Assembly: GCA_030247525.1 (NCBI GenBank)
Contig: JAOTSC010000011.1
Span: 1-35,816, forward strand
Reading direction: 5' to 3'
Length of the DNA stretch: 35,816 bases
Source: a bacterium
GTDB taxonomy: Bacteria; Electryoneota; JAOADG01
A program made the translations under genes and the position numbers. Positions 8,261 to 17,268 of this stretch are shown here, one piece after another. Every line of letters begins with the position of its first letter. Position 1 is the first letter of the stretch. A model generated the notes under the pieces. The model was not told the DNA's origin and did no database searches. It was given only the letters and a program-made list of their open reading frames with translations.

Positions 8261-8289
8261 AATATATCACATAACTGATAATTTGTCAA
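8261..8289 (-). promoter_or_regulatory. Sigma-70-type promoter of the sulfur oxidoreductase operon
   Basis: On the minus strand TTGACA (8284-8289) and TATATT (8261-8266) are separated by exactly 17 bp, close to ideal for a housekeeping promoter. It lies about 70 bp upstream of the catalytic-subunit start and in the divergent gap with the LysR gene, where such regulators usually bind. The strong match suggests that regulation, if any, is by modulation of an already good promoter. Confidence 0.75.
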
Positions 8290-8386
8290 GTCTACTATTG
8301 ATTTTCTTTATATGATTGTATACGTTGTTACTACCACTTAATTTTATCTTTTACACGGAGTTGTACTACTCCTATGGAGCTTGGTA

Positions 8387-9301
8387 ATGATCCTCGATAA
8401 ACGAATGCAGGTGTTTTTGGCGGTCGCAAATGCAGGTAGTTTCAGTAAAGCAGCTCGTCAATTGGGTTTAAGTCAACCGGCACTAAGCTTTCATGTTAAG
8501 TCGCTTGAATCGGATCTTGGAGAAGAGCTTTTCAACCGGCAAGGGAGAAAAATATCACTGACTCCGGTTGGCTTAGAGCTGTTTCGCAGTGGCAATAAAC
8601 TCGCCGCTCAAGTTCAAAGTATAGAGATTGAACTAACCCGTTTTAGTAAGCACATTCATAGCAAGATTGGATTGGGCGGCGATTCGCTTACTTGTGCATA
8701 TACACTACCGTGGACAGTGGCTGCTTACCGAAAAGCCCATCCAGCAACAGTTTTTAGTTACCGTCACTTCAACCGAGAGTTGCTCATTGAGGGAATCGCC
8801 GAGGGGACACTCGATATTGGATTTGCGGGGAGTAAAGTAGAACACCGAAAGATCGATGTTCAACCTTGTTTCAACGATGAAGTTATTCTTGTTGCTGCCA
8901 GTAATTCTCCCGCAAAAGTGATTACCTGTGAGGGATTACGTGAATTGCCCATTATCTGGTTGACATCGGACCAAGGGCTGGAAATGGCAGTACAACAAGC
9001 GTTAAAATTACACGGAATATTGCCAAATCAATTACCTATTGCGATCGAAGTAGAAGAGTTGCCGCTTGCAAAATCATTTGTCGAGGCGGGATTCGGGGCA
9101 GCATTCATGTCACGAATAGCTGTTTTATCAGAGTTGCGAAATCATCAACTACGTGAAGTGAAAATCCATAGATTAGAGATTACTCGGACAACTTACCGGC
9201 TCACTCGAAAAGAAAAACAGCCACGTGAAAATATCAACGAGTTTATCACTTATCTACAGCAACAGCTTTGGGTGGAGAAACTCGCTTTACCCTCTTCGTG
9301 A
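8387..9301 (+). CDS. LysR-family transcriptional regulator
   Basis: A 304-residue regulator with an N-terminal winged helix-turn-helix (AARQLGLSQPALSFHVKSLE, near residues 20-40) followed by a substrate-binding-like effector domain starting near residue 95. A TTG six bases earlier is possible, but the ATG at 8387 has GGAG seven bases upstream and was preferred. It diverges from the sulfur oxidoreductase operon, the classical arrangement for a LysR protein that controls its neighbour, so a sulfur compound or cofactor-state effector is plausible. The effector cannot be identified from sequence. It converges on the hexosaminidase gene with a 20-bp gap. Confidence 0.88.
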   Translation: MILDKRMQVFLAVANAGSFSKAARQLGLSQPALSFHVKSLESDLGEELFNRQGRKISLTPVGLELFRSGNKLAAQVQSIEIELTRFSKHIHSKIGLGGDSLTCAYTLPWTVAAYRKAHPATVFSYRHFNRELLIEGIAEGTLDIGFAGSKVEHRKIDVQPCFNDEVILVAASNSPAKVITCEGLRELPIIWLTSDQGLEMAVQQALKLHGILPNQLPIAIEVEELPLAKSFVEAGFGAAFMSRIAVLSELRNHQLREVKIHRLEITRTTYRLTRKEKQPRENINEFITYLQQQLWVEKLALPSS

Positions 9302-9321
9302 AATGTTAAGAAGCAGCACTA

Positions 9322-10809
9322 TCATGGCTTCCGAAAACTGATCCTTCGCTGTTGCCAAATTGGTATCTCTTGTTCGACTCGTTTCATGAAATCTGCATAA
9401 TCCCGCCGCTCTGGCTTCGTCCAGAGCGCTTCCGCCATCGCGGTAATTCTTGGAAACAGCATGTATTCCAGATGGCTCCAGTTCGGGATTCGCTCGGTCC
9501 AGACATTCCCCTGTCCCCCAAGAATCGATTTACTTTGTTCGAGCGAAAGCTCGGGTGGAAAGGGATCGAATTCGTACACCCGCGCTAAGGGTAAATCATT
9601 GGGAAAAGCTTCTGGTTCGGTCTCACGGGGACCTTGGTAGTAATCGAAATAGCAGTGCGAGGTCGGCGACATAATCGCCTGATGACCTGCCTCAACAGCT
9701 GCGATACCGCCGGCAACGCCGCGCCACGACATGACAATCGCACTTTGCGCTAAGCCGCCCTCCAGAATCTCGTCCCAACCAATCGCTTGCTTGCCCCGCT
9801 CCTGCAAATGCTTAACGATTCTGTGAACGAAATAGCTTTGCAACTCTTCAAACGAGTCGATTCCTTCCGATTTCATCCGGGCATGGCAATGGGGGCACTG
9901 TTTCCAACGGACTTTCGGACACTCATCCCCGCCGATATGGATGTACTGCCCGGGAAAGAGCTCGATAACTTCATCGAGAATTGTTGTGAGAAACTCGAAG
10001 GTCGCTTCTTTACCCGAACAATAAACGTCTTCGAAGACACCCCATTCGGTCGGTACCGGTTGCACAACTCCCGTGCAACCTAATTCGGGATAGGCGGCAA
10101 GCGCTGCCCGTGAGTGACCTGGCAACTCAATTTCCGGTACGACTGTGATACAAAGAGTTTCGGCGTAGGCGACAACCTCTTCAATCTCCTCACGGGTGTA
10201 GAAGCCGCCATACCGGTTCCCGAGCGCGTCGGTACGCCATGCGCCAATTTCCGTCAATCGCGGATAGCGCTTCGATTCGATTCGCCACCCGTGATCGTCG
10301 GTTAGATGCCAATGAAAACGGTTAAATTTGTAACGGGCGAGATAGTTGAGAAAACGCTTCACTTCCGCCACGGTATAAAAATGGCGACTGACGTCGAGAT
10401 GCATGCCGCGCCATGGAAACCTTGGCGCATCGGCTAATTCTACAATTGGTAACGACCAACTACCTGATTCGTGAAGGTCGACTTCAAGGAGTTGTAACAA
10501 TGTCTGCGCAGCATAGAAGAAACCGTTGCGTGAATACGCCTCAATCAAACCTACTTCGTGTTGCAACTTGATAGTATACTCTTCTTCCGACTCGATCGGT
10601 TGCGCACGTTTGCGAAATTCGATACGATAGGTACGCTGATTTTCAGTTGCCAAAGGCGAGTAGAGCGTTTCCAATATTTTAAACTGCGACTGTAAGTAGG
10701 CAATGACCGAATTTGCATCCGGCTCGTTGTCAGCAACCATCCACTGGGTCGTTCCAGAGATTTTTATCGTCTCATCGCTCTCGATTATCCGATTAGGGAG
10801 TGGTATCAT
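9322..10809 (-). CDS. Beta-N-acetylhexosaminidase, glycoside hydrolase family 20
   Basis: Removes terminal beta-linked GlcNAc or GalNAc by substrate-assisted catalysis. The 495-residue protein has an N-terminal GH20b-type domain and a TIM-barrel catalytic domain from about residue 130. Strong family motifs are FHWHLTDDHGWRIESKRYP and the catalytic Asp-Glu pair in YIHIGGDECP (about residues 295-296). No signal peptide is present, so it probably acts in the cytoplasm on imported oligosaccharide. A longer frame runs into the symporter gene; the ATG at 10809 starts one base after that gene's stop and gives the usual IPLPN beginning. It is the last gene of the long minus-strand unit. Confidence 0.93.
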   Translation of the reverse strand: MIPLPNRIIESDETIKISGTTQWMVADNEPDANSVIAYLQSQFKILETLYSPLATENQRTYRIEFRKRAQPIESEEEYTIKLQHEVGLIEAYSRNGFFYAAQTLLQLLEVDLHESGSWSLPIVELADAPRFPWRGMHLDVSRHFYTVAEVKRFLNYLARYKFNRFHWHLTDDHGWRIESKRYPRLTEIGAWRTDALGNRYGGFYTREEIEEVVAYAETLCITVVPEIELPGHSRAALAAYPELGCTGVVQPVPTEWGVFEDVYCSGKEATFEFLTTILDEVIELFPGQYIHIGGDECPKVRWKQCPHCHARMKSEGIDSFEELQSYFVHRIVKHLQERGKQAIGWDEILEGGLAQSAIVMSWRGVAGGIAAVEAGHQAIMSPTSHCYFDYYQGPRETEPEAFPNDLPLARVYEFDPFPPELSLEQSKSILGGQGNVWTERIPNWSHLEYMLFPRITAMAEALWTKPERRDYADFMKRVEQEIPIWQQRRISFRKP

Positions 10810-10810
10810 A

Positions 10811-12751
10811 TTACGCTTCGTTTTTCTCATTCGATTCGCGGATGAAACCGTCATCGGTATGATCGAGTTTTCTATTCTTTAAGGTTTTGAACATTCTCCC
10901 CATATCCTTAAAACCGCCGAAGGTAAACCAGAAGACCGTTACTACTGCTAATCCGATATTGATTGCCAACTGAATTTTCCAGAAAGTCATCCAACCGGAA
11001 TCGGATACCTCATGACTCAAATTGTAGATCGTCCCGTAGATGAAAACGCCGAACCACGCGAATGTCCAAACATAGTTTACAATGTAGATGATGCGATCGC
11101 CGCGGGTAAACTCTTTTCCCATTCCCAGAACTTTCCAACCGCGCTGCGCAACCGGCTCAGCATTTTCTTCACCGGGAATTGCATATTGTCCGCGGTGGAA
11201 TAGTTTATCGAAGTTATAAGGCTTTCGTTTCCCTAACAGCGACACGATGACAAAAACCGCCGCCGAGAAAAACATCGACAGTCCCCAGAATTCCTGACCG
11301 TTGATGAAGAAATCTTCGATGTACTGATGAATGATGATACCAGCGACGGAAATTGCGGAACCAGTTAACATTGCCGCCCAAGCCGCTGCTGCAGTACCGT
11401 ATTTCCAGTAGAGACCGCCGATAATTACTGCACCGGAACCGCCGGCAAAAATTGCACCGGTAATAGCGAAGAAGAGGAAAATGTATTGGGTTTGTTTGAA
11501 CAGCAGACTAAAGAAGAAGATGAAGATTGCGACAAAAAGTATCGAGAGTCGGAGGATCAACAAGTGTTGCTTAGTCTCGAACGGACGTTTACGAATCGGT
11601 AGTATCACGTCCTGTACAAGAATGCTGCCCCATGAATGGAGATAACTATTTATCGTCGTGATAGAAGCGCACAACATCAATGCCGCAAACGCACCGATTA
11701 AGCCATTCGGCAATAAGTGCTGCAAGACTAATGGTACTTTCAATTGACTGCGAACTGCCTCAGTGCTGACGCCGCGCAATTGATCGGCGATGGTTGCAGC
11801 GAGTGCAGAAAAAGCTGGATGATTCAAAACCATAAATGCGACGATGGGAATGAAAGCAAGCATTACATTTTGCGGCATCCCCCGCCATAATCCGACGACG
11901 CCCGCCATTTTAGCTTCGTGTGCATTCTCGGCGGACGAGTTGTAACCCTGTGTCCCTTGCCACGACATGGCACTGTACAAAAATCCGACCACACCAATCA
12001 GGAAATACCACAAATTGAAGTCTTTTACATTACTGGTGTGAAAGGGGTTGATCATCGATTGGTTGGCAGGAGCCATCTTCAACGCTTCTTCTAACATTGT
12101 CCAATCAATGGTAAAGACGAAGTACAATACGATGACAACCATTGCAATATTAACGAAGACACCCTGTAAAAAGTCGGCAACAATCACCGCTACCTGCCCG
12201 CCAGAAAACACAAACCAGAGCGCAAGCGAGATGATACCAACCATTAGGAAAGCAAAAGTCGACCATTCAACTCCAAACAACTCAAACGTTTGTGGAAAAC
12301 CGCAGAAGTAGAGAAAGAATCGCGCTTCAACCGCCGGAAAAATTCCCATATTGATGATCCCGGCAACAAAGGCGACGATGCCAGTGAATATCCGAAAGCT
12401 TCGATTGTAACGGATCTCAAAGAATTGGGCAAGCGTTAAGCAGCGCGTTTGCCGGAAGCGGTAGATCACCCAACCGGCAACCGTAGCGAACAATACAACG
12501 ATTCCCATCGTCATACCCCACCAACTCATCGAAAAACCGGCAAGCAAATTCATCTCGAAATTTCCGACTACGGTAATCGCGCCAAGCCCGGCAACTCCAC
12601 TCGATACAGCGATGATATATCTGCCGGCGGATCTTCCTGCCGATAAAAAGTCGGCAACACTACGCATGTGAGTGCGACTGGCAAACAACCCGGCAAGCAT
12701 GATAACAAATACGAAGATGACAATGCTCCAATCCAAGGGCGTCAAAATCAT
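10811..12751 (-). CDS. Sodium:solute symporter (SSS family)
   Basis: A 646-residue inner-membrane transporter with about thirteen to fourteen hydrophobic spans, beginning LDWSIVIFVFVIMLAGL, with the family's early GRSAGRYIIAVSSGVAGLGA region. It is longer than typical sugar or proline symporters because of an extended C-terminal part with further membrane spans and a charged tail. Its gene lies between the secreted phosphatase-like protein and the hexosaminidase, so uptake of an amino-sugar-containing or mannosyl oligosaccharide is the simplest guess. Since no purine permease is seen in the same long operon, a nucleobase or nucleoside substrate cannot be excluded. Confidence 0.88.
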   Translation of the reverse strand: MILTPLDWSIVIFVFVIMLAGLFASRTHMRSVADFLSAGRSAGRYIIAVSSGVAGLGAITVVGNFEMNLLAGFSMSWWGMTMGIVVLFATVAGWVIYRFRQTRCLTLAQFFEIRYNRSFRIFTGIVAFVAGIINMGIFPAVEARFFLYFCGFPQTFELFGVEWSTFAFLMVGIISLALWFVFSGGQVAVIVADFLQGVFVNIAMVVIVLYFVFTIDWTMLEEALKMAPANQSMINPFHTSNVKDFNLWYFLIGVVGFLYSAMSWQGTQGYNSSAENAHEAKMAGVVGLWRGMPQNVMLAFIPIVAFMVLNHPAFSALAATIADQLRGVSTEAVRSQLKVPLVLQHLLPNGLIGAFAALMLCASITTINSYLHSWGSILVQDVILPIRKRPFETKQHLLILRLSILFVAIFIFFFSLLFKQTQYIFLFFAITGAIFAGGSGAVIIGGLYWKYGTAAAAWAAMLTGSAISVAGIIIHQYIEDFFINGQEFWGLSMFFSAAVFVIVSLLGKRKPYNFDKLFHRGQYAIPGEENAEPVAQRGWKVLGMGKEFTRGDRIIYIVNYVWTFAWFGVFIYGTIYNLSHEVSDSGWMTFWKIQLAINIGLAVVTVFWFTFGGFKDMGRMFKTLKNRKLDHTDDGFIRESNEKNEA

Positions 12752-12810
12752 GGATAGCTCCGTATAATGGTGGTTAGGTTAAACGGTAGAAGAATTCGAT
12801 AACACATGGA

Positions 12811-13764
12811 TTACTTACGAGCAACCGGAAATCGGACATCTACAACAACTGGTAAGTGATCGGAGGGGAAACTCGCCCGCGATGTATAATCGGTCAACGT
12901 CGCATACCGAAGAACATCGATTTGGTTGGAAACGAATATGTAATCGATGCGTTCGCCGTGAAAATCCGCCCGCGGATCGAATCCGTAGTAAGTGTATTCC
13001 GGGCCGATGGGCGGTTGTTGCGTAACAACTCGAGAATCGTAAAATGCTCGTTGCTCTCGGTTAGAACTCGTTGTCATCACGCGGTACCCGAAATCTGCAG
13101 GGGAAGAGTTGAAGTCGCCAGTTACAATTTGATGTATTTCTTGCGATAGTATTTTTCCGAGTGAATCACAAAGTTGCTTACTCCGTTGGACGAGCAGTTG
13201 GGCGCTTTCATTGCGAGCGTTGACTCCGATATGGTCGAAGTGGGTATTCATTACGAGGAAGGAAGTCGATGTGTTTTTCCGGTGAAACATCGCATAGGTT
13301 GCAATGCGCGGCAATACGGCATCCCATCCGACTGAAATCGTATCGGGCGTTGGCGAAAGCCAGAAGGTGCCGCCAAAAGTTTGCTTGCCGGGTTGCTTGC
13401 CGCCGGGCAGCGCCAATAATTCCAGCGCAGTTGTATCGTAGAAAATAGCGCAAAATTCGCCTTGCTCTTTACCATCGTCCCGTCCGACGCCAACTCTGCG
13501 ATAGGTAGTTAAGTTGGAATCGAGATACTGCAATTGATGTACTAATCCCTCTTGCGTACAAAAGACTTGGGGTTGATGAAACCGGACCATCGATACGATG
13601 GTTGCTTTGCGAAAATGCCAATTGTCAAGGCTATCGCCGGGATTATCGTAGCGAAGATTGTAGGTCATAATCCTAAGATCGTCCACGGCATGCGCTTGCA
13701 AAACGAGCACAAGCGAAGCGAACATGAAAAGGTATAGATAAGAACCTTTGAGATATCGTTTCAT
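12811..13764 (-). CDS. Secreted endonuclease/exonuclease/phosphatase-family protein
   Basis: A 317-residue protein with a cleavable-type signal peptide (residues 1-27, ending in AHA) and an EEP-fold catalytic domain. The metal and catalytic motifs are in order: MTYNLRYD, FCTQEGL, MNTHFDHIG, VTGDFNSSP and FPSDHLPVVV. The family includes nucleases, sphingomyelinases and sugar or inositol phosphatases, and sequence alone does not separate these. It sits among carbohydrate genes, a common setting for EEP proteins in glycan loci, although a nuclease feeding the purine pathway upstream in the same unit is also conceivable. It is 7 bp from the CBM9-like gene. Confidence 0.85.
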   Translation of the reverse strand: MKRYLKGSYLYLFMFASLVLVLQAHAVDDLRIMTYNLRYDNPGDSLDNWHFRKATIVSMVRFHQPQVFCTQEGLVHQLQYLDSNLTTYRRVGVGRDDGKEQGEFCAIFYDTTALELLALPGGKQPGKQTFGGTFWLSPTPDTISVGWDAVLPRIATYAMFHRKNTSTSFLVMNTHFDHIGVNARNESAQLLVQRSKQLCDSLGKILSQEIHQIVTGDFNSSPADFGYRVMTTSSNREQRAFYDSRVVTQQPPIGPEYTYYGFDPRADFHGERIDYIFVSNQIDVLRYATLTDYTSRASFPSDHLPVVVDVRFPVARK

Positions 13765-13771
13765 AGGACGA

Positions 13772-14887
13772 TTACTTTCGCGTTTGCCAAGTTCTACCAG
13801 TTTCGTCGATGTGCCAAATCCAAGTGGAATCGGCGGCTGGAATGGTTACTTCAAATCCGGAATTGGTGATATAAGCCTTTGCACCTGCGGCGGATGGGTG
13901 TTTCAACGTTTCGAGATTATCGGAAAACGGTCGTTGGGATTCCTGCCGGTTGCGTTGCCAATAGTACACTTGGCGAAGCTGCCACAATGTCTTTTCGTCA
14001 GGATTCTCGCGAATCGATGCCTTCGCCGTTCCAACCTGATTGGTGGAAAACTGTACGACACCCCACATCTCGGGATAATGCATATTAACGAGACCTTGTG
14101 GTGACCAGACCCAGTTATCTTCCGGGTATTGCTTGCCATTCATCGGATCGAGTGATTTTTTGTAACCGCTGCCAATCGATTCCGTTCGCCATTGCACGCG
14201 AGAGAAGTTCACTTTCCATTGATCGCCATCTTTCGGTGGAGAATTGCGATGGGCACATTCACTCAGCACTTTCCACGGAAAAGCGATCTCCAATGTCCAA
14301 GCGGAATCAATATCCGCCGGTTGATTGATCGTTCCGAACAGTTTTACGGCGGTCTTCAATCCGGCAATATCCCATGCGTTGACCGCTGGACCACCATCGC
14401 GGTAGGGTTTGATTAATAGCAAGTCCCAAACCGTATTCAACGCATTCATTTCAAATTCATAGTATTGGTGGGTGTCGCCATCGGGGTCGATGAACACTTC
14501 AAAATCGTTCTCGTGGAAAATGACCATGTCGCGTTTGTCGTAAGTCGCCCAGAGTTGAGGTTCTTGCAGCCATGCAGCGATGTAGAAATACTCCTCGTCC
14601 CACAACATTTTTACTTTTGTTTGAAAGCGTGGCGTTATCCGGCTACTCCCCTCGATATCGGTAAAGTCGCTTGTCCAAGAAGCGGCGGACCAGTCCACTT
14701 CGTCAAGTGCCCCATCGATAACGATTGGAGTTTGCGAACGGTAACAAACGTATTGTTGGGGAATGTAAGATATCAGAGGTACAGGGAATTTTTTCGGTAG
14801 GTCTTCCGCTCTGGTGAAACTCGTTGTACACAACAAAGCGCACACTGTAAGAACCATTGACAATCGGAGGTACTTACTACAATTCAT
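13772..14887 (-). CDS. Secreted carbohydrate-binding family 9 (CBM9)-like protein
   Basis: A 371-residue protein with a signal peptide (about residues 1-27) followed by a CBM9-like beta-sandwich. Family features include IVIDGALDEVDWSAASW at the domain start, YFYIAAWLQEP and DFEVFIDPDGD. The remaining C-terminal part, after about residue 260, has no clear domain. Such proteins bind sugars at the surface or in the periplasm without hydrolysing them. The ATG at 14887 lies inside the end of the GH130 gene (11-bp overlap), so it is co-translated with a glycan phosphorylase. The ligand is unknown. Confidence 0.8.
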   Translation of the reverse strand: MNCSKYLRLSMVLTVCALLCTTSFTRAEDLPKKFPVPLISYIPQQYVCYRSQTPIVIDGALDEVDWSAASWTSDFTDIEGSSRITPRFQTKVKMLWDEEYFYIAAWLQEPQLWATYDKRDMVIFHENDFEVFIDPDGDTHQYYEFEMNALNTVWDLLLIKPYRDGGPAVNAWDIAGLKTAVKLFGTINQPADIDSAWTLEIAFPWKVLSECAHRNSPPKDGDQWKVNFSRVQWRTESIGSGYKKSLDPMNGKQYPEDNWVWSPQGLVNMHYPEMWGVVQFSTNQVGTAKASIRENPDEKTLWQLRQVYYWQRNRQESQRPFSDNLETLKHPSAAGAKAYITNSGFEVTIPAADSTWIWHIDETGRTWQTRK

Positions 14888-15860
14888 CGTCTACTCCTTC
14901 ATAACAAGCATTCAGTAAATCCTGCACCGTTCCCTCCAGCAGTCCGACAACCGTATCGGCAGCACCATAGTATAATTTGAACTCGCTCGATGGAATGGCA
15001 TATCCTTCCGAATCATATTGCTCCACGATGAGACCTGATGGAAACACGACGTTGGGCACTTGTCCGATTAGTTCATATAGTTCGCGTGGCTCCAAGATAT
15101 TCAAGCGACTGCGTGCGATAACGTGTTGTGGTCTCTGCAAATCTAATAATGCAACGCCAGCTTGATAAATGTTCGCACTGGCAAAATGGGTGGCAACCCC
15201 ATGATACACCAATAACCAACCGTGTCGCGTTTTGACCGGCGCAGGTCCAGCGCCAATTCGTTCATCCCAATAATGCCAACGCCCTTGCAGCACACTGGCG
15301 GTTCGCTGCCAATTCCACATATCCGCCGATTTTGAAAGGACAATGGTATCGCCACTCACCGGTCCGTGCGACAAGGCAACAGTATTGGGTCGTTCCAGCA
15401 ATAGGAAATTATCCGCAATGCGCTCGGGAAACAGGACTCCATTGCGGCTGTCATCCGGCGAAATCAGGTCGAGGAAATCAAACGTAACAAAATCGGTCGT
15501 TACTGCAAGCCCTAATCGGCATTCGGAGTCAAAGTCGATGGCGAAAACAATATAGTACTTATCGTCGATTGGCGTAATGCGCGCATCGTATACATGATAG
15601 TACTTCGCCGGGATCCGTTCGATCCCTCGAAAAACAATCACCCGGGGTTGGATAATGAAGCGAACGCCATCTTCGCTCTCCGCCAGCATCATTCGAGTTT
15701 CACGGCCGCGGGTTTGCACCCGGAGTAGCAGTAAATACTTATTATCAAATTTTACCGCGCTGGGATTAAACACCGACGATATATCGGTCAAGGTCGGCGA
15801 AATCGCCGGTACATCATGTCTGGTAAGGATTGGGTTGCGGGGGTTGCGGTGTATTGCCAT
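14877..15860 (-). CDS. Glycoside hydrolase family 130 (beta-mannoside phosphorylase-type)
   Basis: A 327-residue cytoplasmic five-bladed beta-propeller enzyme of GH130. Members phosphorolyse beta-1,4-mannosides such as mannosyl-GlcNAc or mannosyl-glucose, releasing mannose 1-phosphate. Family features are NPILTRHDVPA at the N-terminus, FNPSAVKFDNKYLLLLRVQ and the acidic ARITPIDDKYY segment. The gene starts 8 bp after the XdhC stop without a good ribosome-binding site. Translation may therefore depend on termination of the upstream gene, and no room exists for a separate promoter in the gap. With GH20 in the same block, a mannosyl-N-acetylglucosamine substrate (N-glycan core type) is a reasonable inference; the exact linkage is unproven. 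Confidence 0.85.
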   Translation of the reverse strand: MAIHRNPRNPILTRHDVPAISPTLTDISSVFNPSAVKFDNKYLLLLRVQTRGRETRMMLAESEDGVRFIIQPRVIVFRGIERIPAKYYHVYDARITPIDDKYYIVFAIDFDSECRLGLAVTTDFVTFDFLDLISPDDSRNGVLFPERIADNFLLLERPNTVALSHGPVSGDTIVLSKSADMWNWQRTASVLQGRWHYWDERIGAGPAPVKTRHGWLLVYHGVATHFASANIYQAGVALLDLQRPQHVIARSRLNILEPRELYELIGQVPNVVFPSGLIVEQYDSEGYAIPSSEFKLYYGAADTVVGLLEGTVQDLLNACYEGVDDEL

Positions 15861-15868
15861 AGTGAAAT

Positions 15869-16711
15869 TTACGGGAGTCGAGTCGGCGATAACAACGGAT
15901 TCGGGTTGATTTCAATTTTTTTCATCCCGTTCCTTACCGCTAACAATTGTGCGAGAATGCTAATCGCGATTTCCTGAGGGGTGTGAGAACCAGTCGGTAA
16001 GCCGATAGGCGAATATACGCGTTCCAATTCGGTGCGAGCGACTCCACTCTCCATCATGCGATGAAACATGGTCTGCACCTTCGATTCGCTGCCGATTACA
16101 CCGATAAATTGCAATGGAAATGCCAGCAATTGTCGAAGCACCGTTTCATCGTGCGTATGACCGTGGGTCATTACAATCGCAAACGCATTGGCTGCGAGCT
16201 TCAGCTGCGATACTTGCGAATAATCTTTGACAATTGTTTGAGAAGCATGGGGATGACGTTCACGATTCGCCCACTCCGGACGATTGTCGATCACGGTTAC
16301 ACAAAATCCGACCGTAGGCGCAAGCGCCGACAATGCAACTGCACAATGGCCTCCACCAAAAATGTACAAATGCTCTCCGGCGCCGATTGGTTCCACCATA
16401 ACAACCAATGCTCCACCACATATCATCCCCGTCTTGGCACTGTCATCCGAAATTTTCCCTAAGTCAAAGCTCCAATTCGATACGGTGCTCGGTTGCTCTT
16501 GCAGAACGCGGTCGATCGCCATTTTCTCGATCGCACCACCGCCAATCGTTCCAAAAGTATTGCCGTCTCGATACACTAACTCCCGCATCCCGGCTTTTGC
16601 CGGAGTCGATCCATCGGAAGCAACCACAGTCAACAACCACAACGACTCGGAAGCTTTGTACGCATCGACAATTCTTTGATGAATTTCTAAGGAAACATTG
16701 CGGTTACTCAT
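15869..16711 (-). CDS. Xanthine dehydrogenase accessory protein, XdhC/CoxI family
   Basis: A 280-residue chaperone that binds molybdenum cofactor, promotes its sulfuration and inserts it into xanthine-dehydrogenase-family enzymes. The N-terminal XdhC/CoxI domain shows GTIGGGAIE and TGMICGGALVVMVEP. The C-terminal Rossmann-type part has IFGGGHCAVALSAL and ends with YSPIGLPTGSHTPQEIAISI, a family hallmark. The ATG at 16711 overlaps the stop of the MocA-like gene in an ATGA. A longer in-frame start lies inside that gene and was rejected. It is the last gene of the purine block before the carbohydrate genes. Confidence 0.92.
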   Translation of the reverse strand: MSNRNVSLEIHQRIVDAYKASESLWLLTVVASDGSTPAKAGMRELVYRDGNTFGTIGGGAIEKMAIDRVLQEQPSTVSNWSFDLGKISDDSAKTGMICGGALVVMVEPIGAGEHLYIFGGGHCAVALSALAPTVGFCVTVIDNRPEWANRERHPHASQTIVKDYSQVSQLKLAANAFAIVMTHGHTHDETVLRQLLAFPLQFIGVIGSESKVQTMFHRMMESGVARTELERVYSPIGLPTGSHTPQEIAISILAQLLAVRNGMKKIEINPNPLLSPTRLP

Positions 16712-17268
16712 AGGTCGTCCAATGTATTTACATTTTTCACGATGCCCGGATCGTCTACCTCGATTCGCCACACAGGTATCGATGAACTGAGGATTACTTC
16801 GTTTAGCGGCATTGCGAGATCGCATTCCATTAGTAACGTTTGCGCTCGATAAGGCAGCAGAATCGGATGTCCCGTTTGGTTCCGGTAAGTTGGCTTAACG
16901 ATCCCAGTTCCCGTTCGTTCGAATTCGCTCATCATCGTCGATATTGTTTTTGCTTGGACAAACGGATGATCGACCGGCGTAAAAAAAAACGCCTCGCAGG
17001 GGGGAAGCGCCTGCAATCCGCAAATCACCGATGAAACCATTCCCCGCGCCGGAGCGGGATTACAAACGATCTGACACGTGGGAACCTCGCGAATCGCCCA
17101 ATCATTTATCTCAGGCGATGCAACCACGACAATAGGTTGAATATTCGCATCACGAAACAGACTCGCAACCGTCGCCAGAAAACTTTTACCATTCAGTTGC
17201 GCTTGCGCTTTCGGGATGCCGAACCGGCTGCCACTCCCTGCCGCTAATATGATCGCTGCAAAAGTCAT
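16708..17268 (-). CDS. MocA/YgfJ-like molybdenum cofactor cytidylyltransferase
   Basis: A 186-residue NTP-transferase expected to attach CMP to Mo-molybdopterin, giving the cytosine dinucleotide cofactor used by many xanthine-dehydrogenase-type enzymes. The N-terminal motif ILAAGSGSRFGIPKAQ is the LAAG form that distinguishes CTP-using MocA from MobA. FFTPVDHPFV and TGHPILLP are further family motifs. It starts inside the stop codon of the PLP gene (ATGA) and is coupled to XdhC the same way. The E. coli purine cluster carries a homologue, ygfJ. Substrate specificity is inferred from the motif. Confidence 0.88.
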   Translation of the reverse strand: MTFAAIILAAGSGSRFGIPKAQAQLNGKSFLATVASLFRDANIQPIVVVASPEINDWAIREVPTCQIVCNPAPARGMVSSVICGLQALPPCEAFFFTPVDHPFVQAKTISTMMSEFERTGTGIVKPTYRNQTGHPILLPYRAQTLLMECDLAMPLNEVILSSSIPVWRIEVDDPGIVKNVNTLDDL

